Of a stretch of DNA of 64,000 bases, positions 1-8,443 are shown one piece after another. The DNA comes from Micromonospora sp. WMMA1363 (GTDB taxonomy: Bacteria; Actinomycetota; Actinomycetes; Mycobacteriales; Micromonosporaceae). The notes beneath the pieces are model-generated. The model saw nothing but the letters and a program-made list of their open reading frames with translations, was not told the origin of the DNA and did not search any database. The translations under genes were made by a program, and so were the position numbers. Where the stretch lies: assembly GCF_030345795.1 (NCBI RefSeq), contig NZ_JAUALB010000001.1:2968001-3032000 (forward strand), in the 5' to 3' direction. Each line of letters begins with the position of its first letter. Position 1 is the stretch's first letter.

Positions 1-2345
1 CGGAGCAGCACCGGGAGGGCCGTGGCCAGCAACGGCGCCGCCGCCGGTGCGCCCCGCCACCACGCGCCGGCGGCCGCCGCACCGCCCGTGCCGGGGCGGC
101 CGGGGGCGGGCAGCAGGCGGCCGGTCGCCACGGCCGCACCCAGCAGCAACAACGCCGGTCCCGCCGGTACCGCGTCCGGAACCGACCCGACTGCCGGCGC
201 CCCGGACCAGACCCCGCCGTACGGGGCGAGCAGGGTGGCCAGCACCACGGGCACGAGCACGGCGACCGCCACCACCGACAGGACCACTCCGGCGGCGCGC
301 AGGAGCGGGTTGCCGCCCGCCAGCACGAGGCCGGCCGCGGCGAGCAGGGCCGCCGCGGCGGCGTACGGCGCCACCGGTTCGTCCCCCGGTACCGCCAGCG
401 GCGAGACGCCGACCGGCACCGCCGCCGCGGCGAGCGCGGTCGAGGCATACCGGCGCAGGTCCGGCCAGTGCCGACGCACCGCGACCAGCGCCGCTGGCAA
501 CAGCGCGGCGGCGGCGAGCGCCGTCCGGGCCTGCCACCACGGTGACGCGCCACCGGCGAATGCCGCCAGGGCGGCACCAGCCGGTACGACGAGTAGCGCG
601 GTGGTGAGCGCAACCCCCGCGACGGCACGTTGGACGGCGCCCCGCCGCCGACCGAGGGCGGCGACCGCGAGGCCGGCCGCCCCGGTCACCGCCAGTGCCG
701 CCCCGGCACCGCTCGGTGCGGCCAGGCCGACGAGCAGGGCGTGCCCGAGCAGAACCGCCCCGGCCCCCGCGGAGCTGAGCACCCGTCCCGGCCCGGCGGG
801 CCGGCGGCCGACCGCGACGGCGAGCAGTCCCACCGCCGCCGCGAGGTCCAGCGCCACCACGGCCACCCAGGGCACGGCCGCCCACCCGGCTGGCGCGGCG
901 AGCACCGTCACGGCGGCACCGACCGTCGCCAGCGGCAGCCGGGCGGCCCGGGGCAGCAGCAGGCCGACCGCGACCACGGTCGCCGCCGCGGCGACCGGAA
1001 GCTGCCACCCCCAGGCAAGCGCCGGCCCCGGCCCCGCGCCCCGCCACGGCGGGAACGAGCGAGCGACCGCACCGCTGGCGAGAACCGCGACCGTCACCGC
1101 CGTGACCTGTGCCAGCACGCCGGCCACCACCAGCGCCCCAGCTCGTGGGCCGCCACGCCACCCGGGCGGAAGGAGCCGAACCCCGCCAGCGAGAGCGAGA
1201 ACGACCAGCGCCGACAGGGCCAGCAGCAGCCCCTCCCGCAGCTCGGCGGCGGGCCGCAGCGCAGCGACAGCGAGCGTCGGCACCAGCAACCCGGCGGCGA
1301 TGTCCCGGAACAGCCGGTGACCCGCCAGTACCGCCGCCGCCAGCAGGGTCACCGCCACCTGCAGCAGCGGAAGCCCGGCGAGCAGCGGTGTACCGGCGAA
1401 CCGCCCAACCGCCAGCGGCACCAGCCCGCAACCGGCGGCGAGAACCATAGTCACGGCGTACCCGAGCCAGGCGACGGCACGGCCGGCCGAAACGGCTGAT
1501 CCCCTGGTGGACGTCCTGACGCACCTCAGCGCGGCCACGACCAGCAGGTTCACGACGGCCTGCCCGACCAGCAACACCGCCCAACCCCCGGCCGACGGCT
1601 GGAACTCGGCCGCGGCGAGCGGCAGCACCGGCTGCACCGCGACCAGGGCGATGAACCACGGCCCGGTCAGCCGGCTGAGCCGGGCATATCCTGCGGCGAC
1701 CGCCGCGCTGGCCCCCCCGACCAGCGCGGCGTACCGGGTGCCCGGCCAGCCGGCCACCCCGCCCAGGTCCACCGTCCAGGCGGCGTACCCGTCGAGGAGC
1801 ACCAACAGCCCACCCACCGCGGCGATTGTCTCCGCGGTCCCCCGAAGCGCCCGCCGCACCGCCCACAGCGGCACGGCGAGCGTCACCGCGGTGACCACCG
1901 CCAGGATCAGTGCCCGCCCGGCGACGCCGACCGTCGCCCACGCCACCGCCGTGAAGACGACGGCAGCGATCCCCAACAGCAGTCCACCCAGGACGAAGAG
2001 CACACCCTGCACGGTCCGGGTGGACGTCTCCGCGCCACCGGGCCGGGACGGGACGGATGCTCCTGGGCCGGCCGAATCGGGCTTCGGACGGCCCGCCACC
2101 GGGAACGCCGCCCGGACCGCGGCGGCCAGTTCCTCGCGACGCCGTCGGGCCGCTCCCAGCCGGTCCGTGACCTCCTGGTACGCCCGATGGGCCCGTTCGA
2201 CCTCCATACCGAGGACGGCGATCTCCCGGTCCAACCGGATCACCTCGGCGGCCGGCGGGTACGGCGGTCGACCGCACCCGGAGCATCCGGCAACCAGATC
2301 GGCCGGCGCACCGCAGGCGGGGCAGGGATAGGCGGCGTTTTCCAC
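1..2345 (-). CDS. Large multi-pass membrane protein with N-terminal zinc ribbon (C-terminus beyond window)
   Basis: An uninterrupted minus-strand frame begins with GTG at 2345 and is still open at base 1, giving about 781 visible residues; the stop lies outside the window. Residues 8-24 form a CxxC-x9-CxxC zinc ribbon. About residues 40-75 are charged and likely helical. From about residue 110 onward the protein is a long run of Ala/Val/Leu-rich membrane segments joined by short Arg/Pro loops. It resembles the actinobacterial SCO7613-type membrane proteins, whose function I do not know. The opposite strand over the same bases gives only Pro/Ala/Arg-rich frames, which are typical artefacts of high-GC coding DNA. 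No substrate or enzymatic motif is visible. Confidence 0.75.
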   Translation of the reverse strand, partial: MENAAYPCPACGAPADLVAGCSGCGRPPYPPAAEVIRLDREIAVLGMEVERAHRAYQEVTDRLGAARRRREELAAAVRAAFPVAGRPKPDSAGPGASVPSRPGGAETSTRTVQGVLFVLGGLLLGIAAVVFTAVAWATVGVAGRALILAVVTAVTLAVPLWAVRRALRGTAETIAAVGGLLVLLDGYAAWTVDLGGVAGWPGTRYAALVGGASAAVAAGYARLSRLTGPWFIALVAVQPVLPLAAAEFQPSAGGWAVLLVGQAVVNLLVVAALRCVRTSTRGSAVSAGRAVAWLGYAVTMVLAAGCGLVPLAVGRFAGTPLLAGLPLLQVAVTLLAAAVLAGHRLFRDIAAGLLVPTLAVAALRPAAELREGLLLALSALVVLALAGGVRLLPPGWRGGPRAGALVVAGVLAQVTAVTVAVLASGAVARSFPPWRGAGPGPALAWGWQLPVAAAATVVAVGLLLPRAARLPLATVGAAVTVLAAPAGWAAVPWVAVVALDLAAAVGLLAVAVGRRPAGPGRVLSSAGAGAVLLGHALLVGLAAPSGAGAALAVTGAAGLAVAALGRRRGAVQRAVAGVALTTALLVVPAGAALAAFAGGASPWWQARTALAAAALLPAALVAVRRHWPDLRRYASTALAAAAVPVGVSPLAVPGDEPVAPYAAAAALLAAAGLVLAGGNPLLRAAGVVLSVVAVAVLVPVVLATLLAPYGGVWSGAPAVGSVPDAVPAGPALLLLGAAVATGRLLPAPGRPGTGGAAAAGAWWRGAPAAAPLLATALPVLL

Positions 2346-2494
2346 ATCGCCATCCTCGACCGACGGAGATCACCGGAACAGAGTGCGCGTACCTACGTGC
2401 CCTGCCGCCCTGTCCACCCGTCGACAAGGCGGGAGATTGCTACCGGCCGCCCGGCTTCGCCGGGGTCTGCCGGCAGGCCCGGCCGAACTCGTGG

Positions 2495-2815
2495 CTAGGG
2501 ACGGGTGTGCTCGTACACCCAGGCGGTGTAGTCGGGGTTGCCGCTCCCCGCCCGGGCCACCACGATCTCCGGCACGTCGTATGGGTGGCGGGCGCGGAGC
2601 TGTTCGACCAGCGCCGCGACCCGGTCGAGGGCGGTCTTGAACCGCACGGACCACTCGGTGCTGGTCTCCACGCCCTGCCGCCACCAGTAGGTGCTGTGCA
2701 CCGGGCCGCTGACCTGGGCGGAGGCCGCCAACCGCCCGGCGACCGCCGCAGCCGCCAGCACGTCGGCCACGGAACGCGCGTCCACAACCGTCGTCACCAC
2801 GCAGATCTCGTCCAC
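2495..2815 (-). CDS. cutA: CutA1-type divalent ion tolerance protein
   Basis: A 106-residue cytoplasmic protein matching the usual CutA1 length (about 105-110). The start VDEICVVTTV, the central STYWW..GVE segment and the ending PDYTAWVYEHTRP are characteristic of CutA1, a trimeric ferredoxin-like protein linked to divalent metal tolerance, though its molecular role is poorly defined. The start is GTG at 2815 with an AGGGTG-like ribosome binding site. It lies 9 bases downstream of the acyltransferase stop at 2825, so it probably belongs to the same transcript as the lipase and acyltransferase genes. Confidence 0.9.
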   Translation of the reverse strand: MDEICVVTTVVDARSVADVLAAAAVAGRLAASAQVSGPVHSTYWWRQGVETSTEWSVRFKTALDRVAALVEQLRARHPYDVPEIVVARAGSGNPDYTAWVYEHTRP

Positions 2816-2824
2816 GACCGCACC

Positions 2825-3841
2825 CTACGCGGGACCGTTCCGGTTGGCCGCGATCCACGCGTCGATCCGCGCCCACCAGTCAAAAAGCCAGTCGATGCGC
2901 TCCTGCCGACCGGCCGGCACGTCCTCCGGGGGAACGGACCAGAAGCGCATCACGATCCGCTTGTCCATCGGTAGTTCCCGCCACACGTCGACGACGGTGA
3001 GCATCCGGTCCAGACCGGTGTGCGCCACGAAGATGACGCCGGCGTCGGGGGCGGCGTCCAGCGCGGCCAGCAGCCCACCGGGCTGCGGGGCGAGCACGTG
3101 CCGCATCCGCTCGGCCCGCAGCGCCATCAGCTCGTGGCCGAGTTCGCGCAGCCGTTCGATGGCCCGCAGCCGGCGCTTCGGGGTGAAGTTACCCCCCTCG
3201 GGGAAAATCACGAACGCGTCGTTGTCGTCCAGACCGGTAGCCAGGCGTCCGATCTGCTCGGTCACCGAACCGCAGCCGTCCGGGCCGGGCGCGAGGAAGC
3301 GGGTCGGCAGCCGGTTGAGCAGCACGTCGATCGCCGGGTCCCACTGCAGGCTGCCCTTGAGCACGATCCGCGGCTCCCGCCGGAACCAGTTCACCAACGC
3401 GTGGATCAGGATGAACGAGTCGCCTGGGCCGGCGTGCCGGCACAGCACCAGCTCCGGCCAGCCGGCCAGCGCGGTGTCCGGGTCGGCGCCGACCACCTCG
3501 ATGGACAGTCGCAGCGTCCACCGGGCCTGCCAGAACAGCACCCGCAAGAACCACCCGGCGAGCCGATAGTGCGCCCGCTGGAAGGCCGGGGACCGGACCC
3601 GCCAGCCGAAGCCGGACGCCACCCAGAGGCCGAAGAGCGCGAGCAGCGCCGCCGCGTCCCAGACCAGGTAGACGGCGCCGATCCAGAGCAGCCGCAGCGG
3701 CCGCAGCCGGCCCGGCACCAACGGCGAGGCGGCCAGGGCGAGCAGGGCCCACGCCGGTACCGTGGTCACCATCGCGACGGCGAGCAGCACCACGCCGGGT
3801 GCGAGCAGCAGCCGCCGCAGCCACCGGGGCGGCGGCGGCAT
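2825..3841 (-). CDS. PlsC-like lysophospholipid acyltransferase family protein
   Basis: A 338-residue protein with two or three N-terminal membrane segments (about residues 10-70), then an acyltransferase domain. The catalytic HxxxxD motif appears as HAGPGD and the second conserved block as FPEGGNF. The family transfers acyl groups to glycerolipids at the membrane. The substrate cannot be fixed by reading: sn-1-acylglycerol-3-phosphate is the usual default, but this long N-terminal membrane version may act on another lysolipid. The ATG at 3841 overlaps the TGA of the upstream patatin-like gene by one base (TGATG), so the two are translationally coupled and probably act in one lipid remodelling pathway. 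Confidence 0.82.
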   Translation of the reverse strand: MPPPPRWLRRLLLAPGVVLLAVAMVTTVPAWALLALAASPLVPGRLRPLRLLWIGAVYLVWDAAALLALFGLWVASGFGWRVRSPAFQRAHYRLAGWFLRVLFWQARWTLRLSIEVVGADPDTALAGWPELVLCRHAGPGDSFILIHALVNWFRREPRIVLKGSLQWDPAIDVLLNRLPTRFLAPGPDGCGSVTEQIGRLATGLDDNDAFVIFPEGGNFTPKRRLRAIERLRELGHELMALRAERMRHVLAPQPGGLLAALDAAPDAGVIFVAHTGLDRMLTVVDVWRELPMDKRIVMRFWSVPPEDVPAGRQERIDWLFDWWARIDAWIAANRNGPA

Positions 3842-4695
3842 CAGAGGTCCAGCTGGGTCAGGTAGCGACGGGTGGCGGTGTACGCCCGACTGATCCGCCG
3901 CACCACCGTCGCCATGTCCCGGTCCGCCCGGGGCGACTCGTCGCCGGGCTGTGAACCACCGGTCGGCAGCACGTGCACCTCCACTCCGACCGGCACCGCC
4001 GACAGCTCCCGGGCGAACTGTTGCCGGCGGACGATCTCGAACGTGACCTCCGGGATCTCCCACGGACGTCGGGGCGGGCTCAGCTCGCGTTCGACCCGGT
4101 CCATGTGCAGGACGAAGATCCTCCTCGCCCCGGCCGCCACTGCCTCGTTGATCGGGATCGAATTGACGATCCCACCGTCAATATAGTGACGACCATCGAT
4201 ACAGGCCGCCGGCAGCAACCCCGGCACGGAAGCGCTGGCGACCACGGCCGGCACCACCGGCCCGCTGTCGAACCAGTGCTCCATGGCACGCTCGATGTTC
4301 GTCGCGCAGCAGCGGAAGGGCACCCGTAGGTCGGCGAAGGTGGTCTGCTCCCCCAGTTCGTTCTGCAACATCCTGCGCAATGGACGCGGGGAATAGAGGT
4401 GGTTGTGCACGGCGAACCGGCGCAACTGCCGGGCCAGCGAGCCGCCGTACACCTCGCTCGCCTTCGGCGACGCCCAGAGCCGGACCAGGCGATCGGTGAC
4501 CGCCTCGGTGGGATCGGCGGCCACCAGGGCACCGTTCACCGCCCCGATGGACGTTCCCAGTACCAGGTCGGGCTGGATCCCGGCGCGGAACAGGGCCCGC
4601 AGCATTCCCACCTCGACCGCGCCCAGGAAGCCGCCGACCCCGAGTACGAACGCCACCGGTCCCCGCGCCATGCCGTTCATCCTGGCACGAGTCAT
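3841..4695 (-). CDS. Patatin-like phospholipase
   Basis: A 284-residue protein of the patatin/RssA type. The nucleophile elbow GTSIG places the catalytic serine near residue 49, the glycine-rich oxyanion loop VLGVGGFLGA precedes it, and the YIDGG motif near residue 173 supplies the aspartate of the Ser-Asp dyad. Such enzymes hydrolyse acyl esters of membrane phospholipids. It is coupled by a one-base overlap to the acyltransferase downstream, which suggests a deacylation/reacylation cycle (inference). Three in-frame ATG codons (4695, 4680, 4671) are possible starts; the first is used here, but the third lies just before the conserved domain. Confidence 0.85.
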   Translation of the reverse strand: MTRARMNGMARGPVAFVLGVGGFLGAVEVGMLRALFRAGIQPDLVLGTSIGAVNGALVAADPTEAVTDRLVRLWASPKASEVYGGSLARQLRRFAVHNHLYSPRPLRRMLQNELGEQTTFADLRVPFRCCATNIERAMEHWFDSGPVVPAVVASASVPGLLPAACIDGRHYIDGGIVNSIPINEAVAAGARRIFVLHMDRVERELSPPRRPWEIPEVTFEIVRRQQFARELSAVPVGVEVHVLPTGGSQPGDESPRADRDMATVVRRISRAYTATRRYLTQLDL

Positions 4696-4761
4696 CCTGG
4701 CACGAGCCGCGTCGCACGCCCGCCGAAGGTCACCACGGAACCAGCAGCGCCATGCGCACCC

Positions 4762-5877
4762 TCAACGCAGCGCGACGCGGGTCGGCCCGCGCATGCCACC
4801 GGGGACGGTCACGGCGGCGGTGAACCGGAGGTAGACCGCCTCGTAGTCGGCCGCCATCCGCGCGGTGGAGAAGTTCTCCGCCACGTGGGCGACGCAGGCC
4901 GCCGGGTCGAGCTCGGTCGCGGCGCGCAGCGCTCCGGGAAGTTCGGCGGCCCGTTCGCGGGTCAGGCCGGTCACCCCGGGGCGAACCAGTTCCGGCACGG
5001 CGCCCCGGTTCAACGCCACCACCGGCGTCCCGGTGGCCATCGCCTCGAGCATCACCATGCCGAACGGTTCCTCCCACTGGATCGGCATCACCAGGCACCG
5101 CGCGTCGACGAGCAGACGCAGCGCGGCCGTCCGATCGGCGTCGAGCACCACCGTGACGTCGTCGTCCAGCATCGGCCGGATCACCTCGTCGTAGTAGCGC
5201 CGCTCCGCGGGTTCGTTGCACTTGCCGGCGAGCACCAGCGGCAGGCCGGCGGTGCGGCAGGCCCGGATGGCGATGTCCGGCCCCTTGTCCGGGCTGAACC
5301 GGGCCAGCCAGAGCACCGGCCCATGGTCGGCCGGGGTGGACTTGTTCGGGATGCCGGCGATGTCCAGCGCGTTGTGCACGGTGCCGACCCAGGGCAGCCG
5401 CGGGTTGAGCCGCCGTTGGGCGTGCGAGATGGCGACCAGGCCCACCCCCCGGTCGGTGTCGCTGAGCACGGTGCCGTACTCGCCCACCGGGTTGCCGTGC
5501 ACGCTGGCCACCGTCGGCACGGCCCGCCGCCCCGCCACCAGCGGGCCGATGGTGGTGTGGTCGTGGATGACGTCGAAGTCGGAGGGGCCGATCAGGTGGT
5601 TGACGTGGGCGAGGTGGGCCAGTTCGGGCAGTGCCTCGCCCAGCCGGTCGTACTGCAGGTCGGCGATGGTGGAGACGAAGCTGGCGGTCGTGCCGTGGCC
5701 CTCTCCCGCGCCGAAGAGGGTCACCCGGTGCCCGCGCTCGACAAGCGCGTCCACCAGGCCGGCAACCACCTGTTCCAGCCCGCCGTAGCCGGGTGGGGGT
5801 ACCGACAGCCACGGCGGGACCACCATCGCGATCCGCAGCGGCCGCTCGACCGAGCGGTCCCGGTGGTTCACCGCCAC
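4762..5877 (-). CDS. Glycosyltransferase family 4 protein
   Basis: A 371-residue GT-B fold glycosyltransferase. The N-terminal domain has the acceptor-side loop PPPGYGGLEQVV and an HDHTT segment; the C-terminal domain has the donor-binding E-x7-E block, EEPFGMVMLEAMATGTPVVA, typical of retaining GT4 enzymes using a nucleotide or GDP sugar. No membrane segment is seen, so it is cytoplasmic and probably decorates a lipid or small molecule. I chose GTG at 5877 because GGGGAGG sits a few bases upstream; ATG codons at 5910 and 5916 are in frame but have no clear ribosome binding site. The gene ends 66 bases before the patatin-like gene on the same strand. Confidence 0.85.
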   Translation of the reverse strand: MAVNHRDRSVERPLRIAMVVPPWLSVPPPGYGGLEQVVAGLVDALVERGHRVTLFGAGEGHGTTASFVSTIADLQYDRLGEALPELAHLAHVNHLIGPSDFDVIHDHTTIGPLVAGRRAVPTVASVHGNPVGEYGTVLSDTDRGVGLVAISHAQRRLNPRLPWVGTVHNALDIAGIPNKSTPADHGPVLWLARFSPDKGPDIAIRACRTAGLPLVLAGKCNEPAERRYYDEVIRPMLDDDVTVVLDADRTAALRLLVDARCLVMPIQWEEPFGMVMLEAMATGTPVVALNRGAVPELVRPGVTGLTRERAAELPGALRAATELDPAACVAHVAENFSTARMAADYEAVYLRFTAAVTVPGGMRGPTRVALR

Positions 5878-6015
5878 GCGCCCTCCCCGTCGGTACCTGG
5901 TGTGCGCCATCGCCATCGCCGTCAGCCGGCGCCGGATTCCGTCGCCGCCCGGGGGCCGACCCGACCGGGGGCGGTTTCCCGGCGGCGACCCGACTAAACC
6001 GGACAAGACGGGCAC

Positions 6016-6681
6016 TCATCCCCCGACCAGCAGCTGATCCCGTACGGCCCGGACACCTTCGGCAGACCACGCCACCCGCTCGGCCTGGTCCCGTTCCCAC
6101 CACGAACGGACCACGCCGCCGAGGACCACCGTGTCCCCGTCGACCTCGACGTTCACCCGTTCGGTGCCGATCCCACGCAGCAGCGCCCGCTGGATGTCCC
6201 GCCGGATCCGTTCACCATCGCGCCGGGCGGCCGGCCGCACCTGGACCAGGTTCGTCACCCCGCGCACGCCGCGCAGTCGCCGGGCCTCGGCCTCGGCGGT
6301 CCGCCGCTGCCAGCCGAACTCCACCGCGCCCCGGATCATCACCCACCCGTTGGCGACGGTGACCTCCAACCGCTCGGCCGGCACGAAGCTGTCCCACTCG
6401 AGCGCCCGGCTGACCGCGATCGCTATCTCCCCGTCGGTGTGCTGCTCATCCCCGGTGAGCCGGATCTCCAGGTCGTCGGCGACCGCCCGGACGCCGCGGA
6501 CCCGCTGCGCGCAGCGGGTCGCCGCCCACTTTCGGGCAAAGGCGTCCACCCAGCCGGTCAGCGTCACCACGCCGTCGTCGACGGTGACCCCGATCTCCTG
6601 CGGCTCGACCCGGGGATCCCAGACGAGTTCCGCCAGCACGTCCCGCTGGATCTGCGCGTCGGTCTGGTCGGCCCTGGCCAT
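6016..6681 (-). CDS. Triple BON domain protein
   Basis: A 221-residue protein made of three consecutive BON-like repeats (roughly residues 8-75, 82-150 and 155-220). Each has a charged helix followed by a V-V-x-L-x-G strand signature: GVVTLTGWV, GWVMIRGAV and DTVVLGGVV. There is no signal peptide, so a cytoplasmic location is likely, unlike the periplasmic OsmY proteins. BON domains bind phospholipid or other ligands, and actinobacterial versions are often stress induced. It could be a stress protein associated with the lipid genes downstream; the function is not established. Confidence 0.85.
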   Translation of the reverse strand: MARADQTDAQIQRDVLAELVWDPRVEPQEIGVTVDDGVVTLTGWVDAFARKWAATRCAQRVRGVRAVADDLEIRLTGDEQHTDGEIAIAVSRALEWDSFVPAERLEVTVANGWVMIRGAVEFGWQRRTAEAEARRLRGVRGVTNLVQVRPAARRDGERIRRDIQRALLRGIGTERVNVEVDGDTVVLGGVVRSWWERDQAERVAWSAEGVRAVRDQLLVGG

Positions 6682-6741
6682 CGCTTCCCTCCCGTACGTC
6701 TCACCGATCCTCGGCTCGACGGTGCCCGGCGTACGGGTGAC

Positions 6742-6770
6742 GGCGGTTCACCCGGACCGGGTGAACCGCC
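6742..6770 (-). terminator. Perfect 14-bp inverted repeat downstream of htrA-like gene
   Basis: Two exactly complementary 14-base arms (6742-6755 and 6757-6770) separated by a single base lie 40 bases past the stop of the HtrA-like protease and before the BON gene. There is no T-tract, as is common for actinomycete terminators. It is the probable 3' end of the regulator-kinase-protease transcript. Confidence 0.65.
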
Positions 6771-6809
6771 ACGGAAGGGTGCGGCGGGAGGAGGAAAGTT
6801 CCGTAACCG

Positions 6810-8381
6810 TTAGGACGCTTCGGCGAGCGTCACGGTTGCCGTCGATTCCGCCCCGTTGCGCTTGTAGGTCAGCTCGACCCGGTCCCCCACCTTGCCGGCC
6901 TGCACGGCGGCGACGAGGTCATCCGAGTCGTTGATCACCTTGTCGCCGAACCGGACGATCACGTCGCCGCGCTGCAGACCGGCCCGCTCGGCGGCGCTGC
7001 CCGGGGTGACGGCAGCCACCAGGGCCCCGCCGCCCTCGGCCCGGTTCACGCTGACCCCCAGGGTGGGGTGGCTGACCTTCTCACCCCGCTGGAGCTTGCC
7101 GGCGACGTCCTTCGCCTTGTTACTCGGGATGGCGAACCCGACACCGATGTTGCCGGTGCTGCCCTGCCCGGCGGTGGCGATCGCGGTGTTGATGCCGATC
7201 ACCTCACCGCGGGTGTTGACCAGGGCGCCGCCGGAGTTGCCGGGGTTGATCGGCGCGTCGGTCTGGAGCAGCCCGGCGATGGAGGTCACCCCTTGGCGCG
7301 GGTCCTGCTGCGAACCGCCGGCCTGGATGGTCCGGTCCCGGGCGCTGAGGATGCCGGCGGTCACCGACCCCTGCAGACCCAACGGGCTGCCCAGAGCGAG
7401 GACCTGGTCGCCGACCTGCATGGCGTCGCTGTCGCCGAAGGTCGCCGGCTTCAGGTCGCTGACCCCGGAGGCTCGCACCACAGCCAGGTCGGTCTTCGGG
7501 TCGGTGCCGACGATGCGAGCCTGGGCCGTCTCGCCGTCGGCGAAGATCACCCGAACGGTGTCACCGCTCGCCGAGGCGATCACGTGGTTGTTGGTCAGCA
7601 CGAAACCGTCGTCGCTGAGGATCACGCCCGAGCCCTCACCGTTGTCGGTGGCGATCGACACCACACTCGGCTGCACCGAGGCGGCGATGCGCGGCAGGTC
7701 CGCGCTGTTGATGACCGGCGCGGCCGAGTAGGTGCGGGTGATGCCGGAGTCGCCGCCCAGGGCGAGCGCGAGAGCGCCGCCGGCGACGCCGGAGCCGAAC
7801 ATCAGGGCAAGCACCGCGACGCCCGCGCCGACGAACTTCACCACCCGCCCCGGGCCCGGCCCTGGCGGGCTGGCCTGCGGCGCCGCCCACGGCGGCACGG
7901 GCTGCCCGGTGAGGTGGTGCGGCTGTCCCGGGTGGTACCCGCCCGACTGGCCCCCTCTCCAGCCGGGCTGCTGCTGGCCGGTGTACCAGGGCACACCCGG
8001 GTGACGGCCCTGTTGCCAGCCGGACGCGGCGTAGGGGTACCCGGCCGAGGGGGCGGCACCCACCACCGGGTAGGCCGGGACGGGGGGCGGGGTTTCGACG
8101 CCACCGGGGCCGTCGGTGGCGGCCGGACCGGGGCCGACCGGGCTGTCGACGACAGCCGGCACCTCGGGGGTACGCGCGGCGTCCGGCCCGGTGCCGTCCG
8201 GAGCGGCGGCCGGGTGGGTGCCGCCCGGAGCGGCGTCGGGGGCACTGGCCGGGACACCCGGGGTGATCGGGGCGGAGTCGGACTGCGCGCGCTCGTCGCG
8301 GGGCAGCTCGGCGGTGGGTTGCGACGGCTCGGCGTCGGTGGGGGCCGGCCGGCGCAGCGGGTCGGACTCGTACTCGGTCAT
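6810..8381 (-). CDS. HtrA-like membrane-anchored serine protease (S1C) with PDZ domain
   Basis: A 523-residue protein. Residues 1 to about 165 are a cytoplasmic, Pro/Ala/Gly-rich disordered tail. One membrane segment follows (VAVLALMFGSGVAGGALALAL), then an extracytoplasmic trypsin-like domain with the catalytic triad in TNNHVI, TDLAVV and PGNSGGAL, and a C-terminal PDZ domain starting near GVSVNRAEGGGALV. It probably acts as a quality-control protease outside the membrane. The ATG at 8381 has a good AGAAGG site. It follows the sensor kinase stop by 62 bases, giving the order response regulator, kinase, protease. This recalls the mycobacterial mprAB-pepD arrangement and suggests that envelope stress controls it (inference). 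Confidence 0.9.
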   Translation of the reverse strand: MTEYESDPLRRPAPTDAEPSQPTAELPRDERAQSDSAPITPGVPASAPDAAPGGTHPAAAPDGTGPDAARTPEVPAVVDSPVGPGPAATDGPGGVETPPPVPAYPVVGAAPSAGYPYAASGWQQGRHPGVPWYTGQQQPGWRGGQSGGYHPGQPHHLTGQPVPPWAAPQASPPGPGPGRVVKFVGAGVAVLALMFGSGVAGGALALALGGDSGITRTYSAAPVINSADLPRIAASVQPSVVSIATDNGEGSGVILSDDGFVLTNNHVIASASGDTVRVIFADGETAQARIVGTDPKTDLAVVRASGVSDLKPATFGDSDAMQVGDQVLALGSPLGLQGSVTAGILSARDRTIQAGGSQQDPRQGVTSIAGLLQTDAPINPGNSGGALVNTRGEVIGINTAIATAGQGSTGNIGVGFAIPSNKAKDVAGKLQRGEKVSHPTLGVSVNRAEGGGALVAAVTPGSAAERAGLQRGDVIVRFGDKVINDSDDLVAAVQAGKVGDRVELTYKRNGAESTATVTLAEAS

Positions 8382-8443
8382 GGATCCACCTTCTCTCCTG
8401 CCACTGCGACCAGCCTGGAACCCACCTGAAGGTTGGCTGAAAG

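Noticed and set aside
22..2331. Long plus-strand open frames rich in Pro, Ala, Arg and Thr
   Set aside because: They mirror the codons of the minus-strand membrane protein, have no homologous-looking motif, and arise from GC-rich third positions.
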